From NCBI RefSeq assembly GCF_900105155.1, contig NZ_LT629762.1, positions 1,240,001-1,304,000 of the forward strand: a DNA stretch of 64,000 bases, given 5' to 3'. This DNA is from Pseudomonas prosekii. GTDB taxonomy: Bacteria; Pseudomonadota; Gammaproteobacteria; Pseudomonadales; Pseudomonadaceae. A program made the position numbers and the translations under genes. Shown piece by piece: positions 1 through 7,631 of this stretch. The notes under the pieces are model-generated. The model did not search any database. It saw only the letters and a program-made list of their open reading frames with translations, and had not been told where the DNA came from. Each line of letters starts with the position of its first letter. Positions within the stretch are counted from its first letter, which is position 1.

Positions 1-329
1 CTCAGCCGCAGACCAAACTGCCGAAGGTCTATTACGTCGAAACCGAACAGGAAATCGGCCCGGAGTATGCAGTCACCTTCAACCAAGGGCTGTACTTCGC
101 GTTCGAGGACCTGACCACGCAACCTGCCGAATTGGTGCTGCTCGGACCGAAGTCGGCGCGGTTGAGCATCGTCGAGGGTCGTTACCATCAGGTGAAGCGC
201 ATGTTCGGCCATTTCGACAACAAGGTGCTGCGCCTGCACCGCGAAAGCATGGGCCCGCTGCTGCTCGATAACGCGCTAAAACCGGGCGAGTATCGCGCAC
301 TGCGCACCGAAGAGATCCATTTGATCTAA
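1..329 (+). CDS. rsuA: 16S rRNA pseudouridine(516) synthase, 3' end (partial)
   Basis: The reading frame is open from base 3 to the TAA at 327-329 and has no start in the window, so only the C-terminal ~108 residues are present. The segment GRYHQVKRMFGHF followed by LHRESMGPLLLD and PGEYRALRTEE is the characteristic C-terminal part of the RsuA family, which isomerises U516 of 16S rRNA in the 30S subunit. The catalytic Asp region lies upstream of the window. The family is clear; the assignment to RsuA rather than RluE/RluF paralogues rests on the closeness of the C-terminal motif. Confidence 0.85.
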   Translation, partial: QPQTKLPKVYYVETEQEIGPEYAVTFNQGLYFAFEDLTTQPAELVLLGPKSARLSIVEGRYHQVKRMFGHFDNKVLRLHRESMGPLLLDNALKPGEYRALRTEEIHLI

Positions 330-640
330 GCAGGCGACCGCTCAGCAGAAGTTGTCGAACAATTTACCGATGCCACTTGCGTGACCGCGTCGCCCCTGCT
401 TGAATCAGGTCGTCGGCCGAAATGTGACCGACGAGTCACAACATACTTCTAAGAAACTTTTTGCCGGTAGAGAACCCTCAGGTTCCGCTGTTCCCCGGCA
501 GACTGCCCGCCAATAACAATACCCGTCGACCTGCCTTACCGGATCGACATGGGCCTGCAAATTCCAGGCGTATGCCTACCTGTCACAAAGCTCGTGCAAT
601 CTCATTTGCGCGCATACCCGCTTGCCAGGAGTCTTACGAC
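330..640. other. intergenic region between rsuA and phaG
   Basis: This 311-base gap has no convincing coding sequence. The phaG frame stays open upstream to 461, but the extra 60 codons have no family similarity, so they are taken as leader. Direct inspection shows no strong terminator or palindrome. It presumably holds the phaG promoter. Confidence 0.5.
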
Positions 641-1525
641 ATGAGGCCAGAAATCGCTGTGCTGGATATTCAGGGGCAGTACCGGGTTTACACGGAGTTC
701 TATCGCGCAGACGCCGCAGAGAAGACCATTATTCTGGTCAACGGCTCGATGGCCACGACTGCGTCGTTTGCTCAGACCGTGAAAAACCTTCACCCGCAGT
801 TCAACGTGGTTTGCTACGACCAGCCCTACGCGGGCAAGTCCAAAGCCCACAACCGCCATGAGAAATTGCTGACAAAAGAGGTCGAAGGACAGATTCTGCT
901 GGAGCTGATCGACCACTTTGCCGCCGAGCACGTGTTGTCGTTTTCCTGGGGCGGCGCCGCGACCCTCGTCGCCCTCGCCCAACGGCCGCGACGCATCGAA
1001 AAAGCGGTGATCAGCTCGTTCTCGCCGGAGATCAACGAGCCGATGCGCGACTACTTGGAACGCGGTGTCGACTACCTCGGCAGCCGCGACGGCGACCGCG
1101 TCGGCAACCTGGTTAACAGCACCATCGGCAAACACCTGCCGTCACTGTTCAAGCGTTTCAACTATCGCCATGTGAGCAACCTGGCCGCGCACGAATACGG
1201 GCAGATGCACTTCCACATCAGCGACCTGCTGCACAGCGATCGCCAGTGCTTCCTCAAGGCTGCGGAAAAAATCAACGTGCCGGTGCTGTTCATGAACGGC
1301 GAATGGGACGAATACACCGCCGCCGACGGCGCCCGGCTCTTCGCCAACCACGTGCAACACGCAACGTTCAGCACCCTGCAAGCGACCGGGCACTTCCTCG
1401 ACATGGAACACAAAGCCGCCTGCCGAGACAGCCAGAACGCCTTGCTGGGCTTCCTGAAACCGGCGCAACCCGCCAGCCGACCGCGCTACCAATTTGTTCA
1501 GGAGCACCATGCGCTGGCAATCTGA
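641..1525 (+). CDS. phaG: (R)-3-hydroxydecanoyl-ACP:CoA transacylase-type protein PhaG
   Basis: This 294-residue alpha/beta-hydrolase-fold protein starts at the ATG at 641, preceded by CAGGAG at good spacing. From that Met the N-terminus is nearly the same as Pseudomonas PhaG (MRPEIAVLDIQGQYRVYTEF), and the length matches the family. The catalytic triad of the family is in place: Ser102 in SFSWGG, Asp223 in NGEWDEY and His251 in TGHFLD. PhaG moves 3-hydroxyacyl groups out of de novo fatty acid synthesis and so allows medium-chain polyhydroxyalkanoate to be made from sugars. RhlA (rhamnolipid precursor synthesis) is the closest paralogue, but the N-terminus favours PhaG. The gene stands alone; a REP pair follows its stop. 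Confidence 0.92.
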   Translation: MRPEIAVLDIQGQYRVYTEFYRADAAEKTIILVNGSMATTASFAQTVKNLHPQFNVVCYDQPYAGKSKAHNRHEKLLTKEVEGQILLELIDHFAAEHVLSFSWGGAATLVALAQRPRRIEKAVISSFSPEINEPMRDYLERGVDYLGSRDGDRVGNLVNSTIGKHLPSLFKRFNYRHVSNLAAHEYGQMHFHISDLLHSDRQCFLKAAEKINVPVLFMNGEWDEYTAADGARLFANHVQHATFSTLQATGHFLDMEHKAACRDSQNALLGFLKPAQPASRPRYQFVQEHHALAI

Positions 1526-1533
1526 AACCGCGT

Positions 1534-1605
1534 CATCGCGAGCAAGCTCTGCGCTCCCCCCGGGTCACCACCACCCCGTAGGAGCAAGGCTTGCCCGCGA
1601 ATGGC
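1534..1605. repeat. REP pair of mixed types
   Basis: CATCGCGAGCAAGCTC... at 1534-1558 faces GTAGGAGCAAGGCTTGCCC... at 1579-1604 in inverted orientation. The arms belong to two related REP variants, which also occur at many other gaps in this window. Confidence 0.75.
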
Positions 1606-1706
1606 CGTCCCTCGGTTTCACGGTGTGTCAGCCGAGCTAAAGCCATCAAGCACAAAGAAAAATTTCACTTCCGCGCGCACATCTGGTACAAAGTCAGCCG
1701 CTCTGA

Positions 1707-1760
1707 GCGGGTGTCGTATAATGGCATTACTCCAGCTTCCCAAGCTGATAACGAGGGTTC
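1707..1760 (+). pseudogene. truncated tRNA-Gly, 5' two-thirds only
   Basis: The stretch begins with the acceptor strand GCGGGTG and continues through a D-arm (GTATAATGGCATTAC) and an anticodon arm with loop TTCCCAA (anticodon CCC) to the T-arm start GAGGGTTC, where the match to tRNA stops. Neither the 3' half of the T-arm, the 3' acceptor strand nor CCA follows. The 41 bases up to the next tRNA do not supply them. It is seen directly as a broken tRNA; that an integration or deletion event removed the 3' end is inference. Confidence 0.75.
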
Positions 1761-1801
1761 TTAATCGGCCCTTGCCCCAGGTGCGTAAAGAGCTCGACCA
1801 A

Positions 1802-1875
1802 GCGGGTATAGTTTAGTGGCAAAACGAAAGCTTCCCAAGCTTTAGTTGAGGGTTCGATTCCCTCTACCCGCTCCA
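1802..1875 (+). tRNA. tRNA-Gly(CCC)
   Basis: This is a complete 74-nt cloverleaf. Acceptor GCGGGTA pairs with TACCCGC; the anticodon stem AAAGC/GCTTT encloses loop TTCCCAA, giving anticodon CCC; the T-stem GAGGG/CCCTC encloses TTCGATT; the discriminator T is followed by an encoded CCA. It sits 41 bases after a truncated tRNA-Gly and marks the left border of a decayed accessory zone. Confidence 0.95.
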
Positions 1876-2287
1876 ATCAGCCGCAGCAATTCCGGGCCTT
1901 CTAGCCAATATTGCTACTACCGCCAAGCAACTCAAAACCAGTTTGCCCCTCCCCCTCCCCCGTTGTCACCACAAGCCAAAAGACCGGTGCGTAATCGATT
2001 CTGCGCTTTGTCAAACTTGGCTAACCCAAAGTCCGCTAGCGGCGATAGGTGATAGAACCAGAATCTCTCTGCCGCCAGAGGGATAATGATCGGATCTTTA
2101 AAGATGCCGTACTTCTCAGCCCCCCCCAGTTCAACAACTCGATCTACTACCACCAGACTTTGCCACTTGCAGATGACCATTCCAGCAACGCTATTTGATT
2201 TTTCCACCGAACCAACCGTGCTATACCCGTCACGATAATTTCACATTTGCAGGTGTACGGTTATGTCAGCTCTTTTAGTGATTCCCG
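1876..2287. other. non-coding or decayed sequence after tRNA-Gly
   Basis: I recognise no gene here. A minus-strand open frame at 1932-2207 (91 codons) has no recognisable domain, and the poly-G tract near its end argues against it. The position between the tRNA and several gene remnants suggests leftover accessory DNA. Confidence 0.4.
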
Positions 2288-2315
2288 GCCCGCCCCCCAT
2301 CGCGGGCTTTTTTTT
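2288..2315 (+). terminator. intrinsic terminator
   Basis: GCCCGC (2288-2293) pairs with GCGGGC (2302-2307) across a short C-rich loop, followed directly by eight T. No intact gene now lies upstream of it on the plus strand, so it probably outlived its gene or ends transcription from the tRNA. Confidence 0.75.
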
Positions 2316-2344
2316 GCGCAAAAAAAAGAATCCGTAGAGAAGAG

Positions 2345-2660
2345 TGCCCCCTTCATCATCCCGCCAGACGACCTCGCCAGGCTCAGGAGACTCGAGGGCC
2401 GGCGCGCCACCCTTTGTAGTGTCAAACACTTCGGTACCGTCGGCGACTACAAAGCGAGGGGAGCGACGTACGCTGCCGCGTTCTCGCCACCTACCGGTAT
2501 CGCGTACTCAATGCTGATCGCGTTATACAGGTCGACCACAGGCTCGATACTGGCAAAACTTCGGTCACGCAGAACCCGCTTGCGCAGATAGAGGGAGCGC
2601 TCGCGGTAGTTTATGGCGCGGCAGCCATCAAGCTGCTCTCGCGCAACTGAACAGTAATCC
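2345..2660 (-). pseudogene. B3/4 (tRNA-binding) domain protein remnant
   Basis: Read on the minus strand, one frame gives LYLRKRVLRD, PVVDLYNAIS and YAIPVGGENAAAYV, then hits a stop. The next frame continues without a gap as VVADGTEVFDT, GGAPALESPEPGEVVWRDD. Together these match the central part of the stand-alone B3/4 domain proteins related to phenylalanyl-tRNA synthetase beta. One single-base indel lies near 2451-2465. The expected ending after WRDD (VTCRRWNWRQ-like) is missing, and no start is visible. It is therefore truncated at both ends and frameshifted. Confidence 0.75.
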
Positions 2661-2680
2661 CTTCAAGAGGTGATAAAGCT

Positions 2681-2863
2681 ATGCAAGGAGTAATGCAACT
2701 GCCCGCAGGTCGGACCCTTACCCACCTTACCGGGATTATAAAATCCGCGTCAGCGAAGGGAGGAGCATCAACAGATGCTGATTCCGCGCCTGCGCGACTA
2801 AGCCTTCCACTGAGTAACGGATTAGGCAAACTGGCTCACCATTCTTTGGTGAATCGAAGCTAA
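2681..2863 (+). CDS. possible small ORF, unknown
   Basis: A 60-codon frame starts with ATG at 2681 after AGAGGTGATAAAGCT, a reasonable ribosome binding site. I recognise no domain, signal peptide or membrane segment. It lies between two gene remnants, so it may be chance. Reported with low confidence only because of the ribosome binding site. Confidence 0.2.
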   Translation: MQGVMQLPAGRTLTHLTGIIKSASAKGGASTDADSAPARLSLPLSNGLGKLAHHSLVNRS

Positions 2864-3004
2864 GGTTCATCTATTAAAGCTTTACATTCCACGACTAGCC
2901 TGTGCTCATCGCCGCTGTGGAGCTGGTCACAGGATGTAACGACAAAGACGGGCAGCACGCGCACAATTCAATGATTGTCTGAAAAACAACAAAAAGAGGT
3001 GATG

Positions 3005-3697
3005 ATGTCTCCCTTTGATATTCAACGGATGTTGATAGATGAGTTTCCAATATCATTTTTGCTAGAGGTAGGGTTTCGGGCAACTTTTGCCTTTCTTGCC
3101 GTTTTCTTATTTTTAAAATCAAGTGGCCGACGCGGGATAAGACAGCTCTCACTTTTTGAGTTGGTCGTGATTTTGACATTGGGCTCCGCTGCCGGAGACG
3201 TGTCTTTCTACCATGACGTACCACTGTTGCCTGTCGCAGTCGTTTTCCTCACACTGTTGCTGCTCTATCGCATGACCGTTTTGATCATGACAAAAAGCAA
3301 GAAATTTGAAGCATGGATAGATGGTCTTCCTGTAACCGTCATACGCAACGGCTTGTATGAACCTAAATCTTTGGAGAAGCTGAATATTTCATCAAGTGAA
3401 ATATTGATGGAGCTTCGACAACGGGGCGTTGAGCACTTGGGCCAAGTTAGATTGGCGCTTATGGAAACAGATGGCGACATCAGTCTTTATTTTTACGATC
3501 AAGAAGACGTTCGACCTGGTATGTCAGTCCTACCTTTAGAGCATCGTGCGGAGTTCATAAAAGTGCCCGCCACGGGACTTTATTGCTGCGTGAGTTGTGG
3601 CTTTGCACAATCTATTCAGGCAGGGCAACAAGCACGCTGCTCGCGGTGCGATCATGATATCTGGTCAACGGCGCTGAGCACTCAACGCTGTAGGTGA
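3005..3697 (+). CDS. YetF/DUF421-family membrane protein with C-terminal zinc ribbon
   Basis: The 230-residue protein starts at the ATG at 3005, five bases after GAGG (the ATG at 3002 is an alternative). The N-terminal ~95 residues hold three hydrophobic segments (FPISFLLEVGFRATFAFLAV; LFELVVILTLGSAA; VPLLPVAVVFLTLLLLYRM). A soluble domain of YetF type follows, with the typical GLPVTVIRNG. Unlike many YetF proteins, it ends in two CxxC pairs (CCVSCG and CSRC), about 17 residues apart, consistent with a zinc ribbon. The function of the family is not established. Base composition is visibly more AT-rich than its neighbours, consistent with the decayed accessory zone around it. Confidence 0.8.
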   Translation: MSPFDIQRMLIDEFPISFLLEVGFRATFAFLAVFLFLKSSGRRGIRQLSLFELVVILTLGSAAGDVSFYHDVPLLPVAVVFLTLLLLYRMTVLIMTKSKKFEAWIDGLPVTVIRNGLYEPKSLEKLNISSSEILMELRQRGVEHLGQVRLALMETDGDISLYFYDQEDVRPGMSVLPLEHRAEFIKVPATGLYCCVSCGFAQSIQAGQQARCSRCDHDIWSTALSTQRCR

Positions 3698-3766
3698 TGG
3701 TTGCTGGAAATGATCCCACTCGGCATCAGTCAAATAGACAGGCGCCAGCACTTCGAGGAAGCAAAG

Positions 3767-4127
3767 ATGAAGGTATTCATAAGCTCGGTGGTAAAGGGAT
3801 TTGAGCAATTCATACGCCCCCCGCCTTGAGTGCGCATTTTTACCGCAGCCTACCGAGAGTCATGCGGTGCATGAGGCGTCTCAGCGCCGTGACGAGATTT
3901 TCCACAATCTTCATAGCTTGGGCCTCGCAACTCTCAAGCAAGGCTACACAGATTGGGATGACAAATCGTTTACCGGCCTGAAGTCGGGAGATACAACTTG
4001 GCGGGTTTTCAACGACGGGCTGCTTCTCATCGAGACAGATGCAACTGTGCCTATGCAAGATCATCCGGGTGGGCTCTACTTCGTATCTCCCACACATCTC
4101 TCAAAACTGCTCCTTTCATGCTTCTAA
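3767..4127 (+). pseudogene. DUF4062-like gene remnant with internal deletion
   Basis: From an ATG at 3767 the frame reads MKVFISSVVKGFEQF, the typical opening of DUF4062 proteins, then stops after about 20 codons. A second frame open to 4127 then gives ESHAVHEASQRRDEIFHN, LHSLGLATL and GYTDWDDKSFTGL, which looks like an internal or C-terminal protein segment. The two parts are in different frames with almost no DNA between them, as expected of a large internal deletion. The N-terminal match is clear to me; that the second part comes from the same gene is inference. Confidence 0.5.
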
Positions 4128-4298
4128 GTGGCGGCATTCGGGAGTGGCTGGTATCGCAGAAAGTTCGCATTTCGAGTGTTCGATTTATCGGCTTACCGAC
4201 CGTCGCCGTCTTTCCATTCAGCCTTTCAGTCATCTCGATGGAACGTTACGCCAGCCCCCATCCTCTATCGCAACACCCGCGAATCTGAGGACTTCATC

Positions 4299-4796
4299 AT
4301 GATTGACCCAGCAACCGGTATGAAGGCGGGCGAGCGTTACATCGTGGAAAGTTTCGAACGCACACGACATTTCCCAGGCTTCTTCCTCGACGGGAAATAT
4401 TACCTTGGCCCCGAATTGATGACGGCCATAGGTTGGCTGGAAGGACAGCAGTTTTATTACGATGAGCTTGACCCCACTGGTGAGCCAGTATTCCCCAATC
4501 GAATCGCCGGCATTGTCCAAGATCTCACACTGATTCTCGCAGACGGTGCGCGTTTACCTTTAAACGAAATGCCCTACGAAGCAGAGATTGATCCCTCTAA
4601 CATTCCGATCAGTCGTAATCCATCGTCATCGGGACATCGCCCTACTTCACCAAGCGATCAACACGGAACTGAGGGCGTCTGGATGTCAGGCAAACATCCC
4701 TATCCAATACTCTTGGCGGCGGGCGCAGCGCTGATACTGGGGATACTGTTTGGAGTCAAACAAGCTAAACGCCTTCCTACCCGAAAGCTGAGGTAG
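4299..4796 (+). CDS. hypothetical protein with C-terminal membrane anchor
   Basis: This 165-residue protein starts at the ATG at 4299, preceded by CTGAGG at 4284-4289. The frame is open further upstream but the extra codons lack character. Residues 1-100 form a soluble region (GERYIVESFER, FLDGKYYLGPELMTAIGWLEGQQFYYDE), then comes a polar, Ser/Pro-rich linker, and near the C-terminus one hydrophobic segment (PILLAAGAALILGILFGV) followed by basic residues. This suggests an inner-membrane tail anchor. I do not recognise the family. It lies alone in the decayed zone. Confidence 0.5.
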   Translation: MIDPATGMKAGERYIVESFERTRHFPGFFLDGKYYLGPELMTAIGWLEGQQFYYDELDPTGEPVFPNRIAGIVQDLTLILADGARLPLNEMPYEAEIDPSNIPISRNPSSSGHRPTSPSDQHGTEGVWMSGKHPYPILLAAGAALILGILFGVKQAKRLPTRKLR

Positions 4797-4858
4797 TCGA
4801 CCTTCGTGAGTTCTCATAGAAGCGTCCTCTGAAAAATCGGAGGTGAGGACTGCATACA

Positions 4859-5026
4859 GTGACACCTGGCGGTCGTTGTTCTGTTGTCAAAGGGCAGCTC
4901 TGGCGATGTTCAAATCCATCATTGGAAGAAGACATGCTTCAGCGTCTTGTCGAGCGCTCATGGCAGCTCGACCCAGGTTGGCAGCTGATACTAATTGTGC
5001 GGGCTGATCTTGATGCGATCAATTAA
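4859..5026 (+). pseudogene. remnant of a small conserved proteobacterial gene
   Basis: From a GTG at 4859 the frame reads VTPGGRCSVVKGQLWRCSNP then SLEEDMLQRLVE. This resembles the start of a family of ~100-residue conserved proteins that I recall as opening with a VVxGxLWRxSNPxL pattern and continuing LMxARRAV. Here the similarity breaks off after LVE, and the frame runs into the convergent LysR gene before stopping. It is probably a truncated copy; the family name is unknown to me. Confidence 0.4.
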
Positions 5027-5890
5027 CCAACGCCCTGCCGGCCCAGGCAACGTGCTGGTCGAGTGAACAGCAGAAATATCGATCTTCACCCCCTCTCTGG
5101 GGATGCTCTCGACATCAAGCATCACTAAAGTGCCTGCCGCCAAATCTTGTTTGATCATATGCAACGGCATGCTGCCCCAGCCGACGCCGTCTTTCAGGAA
5201 GGCGTACTTGGTCGATAGATCGGCCAAGCGCCACGTCAATGGCGATATCACGCCATAATCTTGTCCCCCCAGCATTTCTGAACGGTCTGTCAGCACCAGT
5301 TGGATGTGCTTTGCCAGTTCACGCTTGGATAACTTGCCCGTCAGGCTGGACAGCGGATGATCAGCGGCGGCCACCATCACCAGTGAAAACTCACCAATGC
5401 GCTCGCTGGATAAGGAGGGAAAGTTCATTGGCAGCGAGGCCAAAATGCCCAGACTGCAACGGCCATCCAATATCGGTAGGTAGCCGGCGCCCAGTCCTTC
5501 GACAAACATTTTCAATCGAGTCAGCGGGAAACGCTCGGCGAACTCTTTGACCACTGCGGTAATCGCGGAGGTGGGGAAAAACACGTCCACCACCACCGAC
5601 AGCTCTGGCTCAAGCCCGGATGCCATGAGTTTGGCCCGTGCCTTCAACGTATCCACTCCAGAGACGATGTTGCGCGCATCCGTGAGCAATAGTGCGCCTT
5701 GAGGCGTCAGTTTGGGGAATCGCCCGGAACGGTCAAACAGTACGACGCCAATCTGATCCTCCAGGCTACCGACCCAACCACTGACGGCTGATTGAACCCG
5801 GTTGAGCTTTCTAGCTGCTGCCGAGAAACTGCCTTCATCCACCGCAGCGATAAAAGTTCGCAGCTGATCAAGCGATACGCCATCAAGCAT
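4991..5890 (-). CDS. LysR-family transcriptional regulator
   Basis: A 299-residue LysR protein, beginning MLDGVSLDQLRTFIAAVDEG with GGAG six bases before the ATG (two upstream in-frame Met codons are weaker choices). The winged helix-turn-helix spans residues ~10-60 (FSAAARKLNRVQSAVSGWV), followed by a two-lobe effector domain. It is divergent from the azoreductase gene, with 121 bases between the starts, so it most likely regulates that gene and its partner. The inducer cannot be told from sequence. Confidence 0.88.
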   Translation of the reverse strand: MLDGVSLDQLRTFIAAVDEGSFSAAARKLNRVQSAVSGWVGSLEDQIGVVLFDRSGRFPKLTPQGALLLTDARNIVSGVDTLKARAKLMASGLEPELSVVVDVFFPTSAITAVVKEFAERFPLTRLKMFVEGLGAGYLPILDGRCSLGILASLPMNFPSLSSERIGEFSLVMVAAADHPLSSLTGKLSKRELAKHIQLVLTDRSEMLGGQDYGVISPLTWRLADLSTKYAFLKDGVGWGSMPLHMIKQDLAAGTLVMLDVESIPREGVKIDISAVHSTSTLPGPAGRWLIDRIKISPHN

Positions 5891-6011
5891 TTCAATCTCC
5901 ATCCATCTCACCGACAGATACTTTACATCTCAATATACCGTCTATTCAGATGCAAGCCGAAAGCTCATCGTTCTCGTGACGTTCAATCCACACGATAAAG
6001 GTGACTTCACC

Positions 6012-6620
6012 ATGCAAATTCTCCATCTCGACTCCAGCATTCTCGGTGCCGCTTCAGTCAGCCGCCATTTGTCCTCGAACATTGTTGATCGCTTGAAAGC
6101 ACTACATCCTGACAGCCAGGTGATCTACCGGGATCTCGCGCTCGACCCAGCCATGCACCTTTGTGCTAAGCATCTGGCCGCATGGCAGGGTGCCGGGAGT
6201 GACGATGCAATGCTCACGGAAGATCTCTACAAAGGCACTGCATATCTGCAAGAACTGCTCGAATCGCATGTCGTCGTCATCGGCACGCCCATGTACAACC
6301 TCACGATCCCTACTCCGCTTAAAGCGTGGATCGACCGAATCTCGTTGGTCGGCAAAACCTTCCACTACACCGACAAAGGCCCCGAAGGCCTGTTGAAAAA
6401 CAAACAGGCCTACATCGCGTCATCTCGCGGTGGCGTGTATTCCTCAGGGAGTCCTGCGGCGCCTTTGGAACATCAAGAGACCTACCTGATCGGATTGCTG
6501 GGGTTCTTGGGTATCAGCGATACAAAGGTTATTCGTGCTGAGGGCTTGGCTATCAATGCACAGGTCAAGGATGCCGCCATCGCTAAAGCTTTCAAAGATA
6601 TCGCTGCCATTGCCGGCTGA
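6012..6620 (+). CDS. azoR: FMN-dependent NADH:quinone/azo reductase
   Basis: This 202-residue flavodoxin-fold protein starts at the ATG at 6012 after AAAGGTG. The FMN phosphate loop (DSSILGAASVSR), GTPMYNLTIPTPLKAWIDR and the SSRGGVY loop are typical of AzoR. These cytoplasmic enzymes reduce quinones and azo compounds by two electrons with NADH, protecting from thiol-reactive electrophiles. It is followed after 42 bases by a Rossmann-fold oxidoreductase, probably in one transcript, both facing away from the LysR gene. Confidence 0.9.
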   Translation: MQILHLDSSILGAASVSRHLSSNIVDRLKALHPDSQVIYRDLALDPAMHLCAKHLAAWQGAGSDDAMLTEDLYKGTAYLQELLESHVVVIGTPMYNLTIPTPLKAWIDRISLVGKTFHYTDKGPEGLLKNKQAYIASSRGGVYSSGSPAAPLEHQETYLIGLLGFLGISDTKVIRAEGLAINAQVKDAAIAKAFKDIAAIAG

Positions 6621-6662
6621 TCACAACCCGCACTTCCTTTTCCCGCAATAGAGGATTTGAGC

Positions 6663-7250
6663 ATGACTTACTCCATCATCGGTTCCGGCAAGGTGGGCAC
6701 CGCCCTCGCCCGCCAATTCGCCCGTAATGGCTTTCCCGTCGCAATCGCCAACACCCGAGATCCGATCAGCCTCGCGCCGCTCATCAATGAGTTGGGCAAC
6801 ACCGTGACTGCGCAGCCTCTTGAACAGGCCCTCGAAGCAGAGATCGTCATTCTCGCCATTCCTTTCGGCGCTCATCGAGAGATTGGCCAGCAATTCGCGA
6901 ACTGGAAGAACAGGATCGTCATCGATGCCATGAACACTTATGGCGTGCCGCCTCAGGAACTTGGCGACCGCGCTTCCACTGACGTCGTGGCAAGCGCTTT
7001 TGTCGGCGCAAGAGTAGTGAAAACCTTCAATCAACTCCCTGCGGCACTGTTAGCCAAAGATCCTGCGCGAGATGGAGGGCGCCAAGTGATGTTTATGTGG
7101 AGCCGGGATCAGGAAGCCAACAACATCGTTACCCAACTGGTGGATCAGTTGGGCTTTGCCCCGATTTCGCTTGGCACTATTGCTGATGGCGGCAAACTGC
7201 TGGAACTGGGTGGCCCGCTCATCCTTCAAAATATCGTCAAGTATCAATAA
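6663..7250 (+). CDS. NADPH-dependent F420 reductase-like oxidoreductase
   Basis: A 195-residue protein starting MTYSIIGSGKVGTALARQFA, a canonical Rossmann GxGxxG dinucleotide site at residues ~7-12. AIPFGAHREI and VVKTFNQLPA are family features of the NAD-binding F420:NADP oxidoreductase-like group. In Pseudomonas, which lacks F420, such proteins act on unknown substrates with NAD(P)H. GAGG precedes the ATG at 6663. The context behind azoR suggests a role in handling reactive quinones or carbonyls; this is inference. Confidence 0.8.
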   Translation: MTYSIIGSGKVGTALARQFARNGFPVAIANTRDPISLAPLINELGNTVTAQPLEQALEAEIVILAIPFGAHREIGQQFANWKNRIVIDAMNTYGVPPQELGDRASTDVVASAFVGARVVKTFNQLPAALLAKDPARDGGRQVMFMWSRDQEANNIVTQLVDQLGFAPISLGTIADGGKLLELGGPLILQNIVKYQ

Positions 7251-7631
7251 TCGATGTGCAGCATTACGCGTGAGGCGGATCAAATATCCTTTGAGATCTT
7301 ACTTTGCACGAAGTATTCAAGGGGATTGTTGCCAGATAGAGAGGCTCGGCGCTCGCCAGGGTAACCGATTCTTCAAGCCGCTATTAGTGGATGTGCTTCG
7401 CGCGAATGGCTGTTTTCGGCGTGATTTAAAAAAGGCCCTTTAAGCGCCCGTTTGTACTCAAACAAAAATCACTTGGTCGCGAATCATTTTTCCTTTCGAG
7501 ACGAGTATCAAGAGACCGGGCGCTCGATTCTGACGTTCCACGCTCCCAATGATTCGCGAAAGACTGAACGAGTCAGGGCACATGCTTTCGAAAATTGAGC
7601 GCTTTAAATTTCGAACGCAAGGAGAGATGCA
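7251..7631. other. intergenic region, no gene seen
   Basis: No open frame in these 381 bases has a believable start or domain. Imperfectly symmetrical GAATCATT and AATGATTC boxes occur in the second half (near 7480 and 7550), which could be a loose inverted repeat. Otherwise nothing stands out. Confidence 0.4.

Noticed and set aside
461..640. 60-residue N-terminal extension of PhaG
   Set aside because: The extension lacks family similarity, while the ATG at 641 has a good ribosome binding site and gives the exact PhaG N-terminus.
1932..2207. 91-codon minus-strand gene after tRNA-Gly
   Set aside because: No domain, poly-Gly end from a simple C-run and no ribosome binding site. Kept only as a note on the region.
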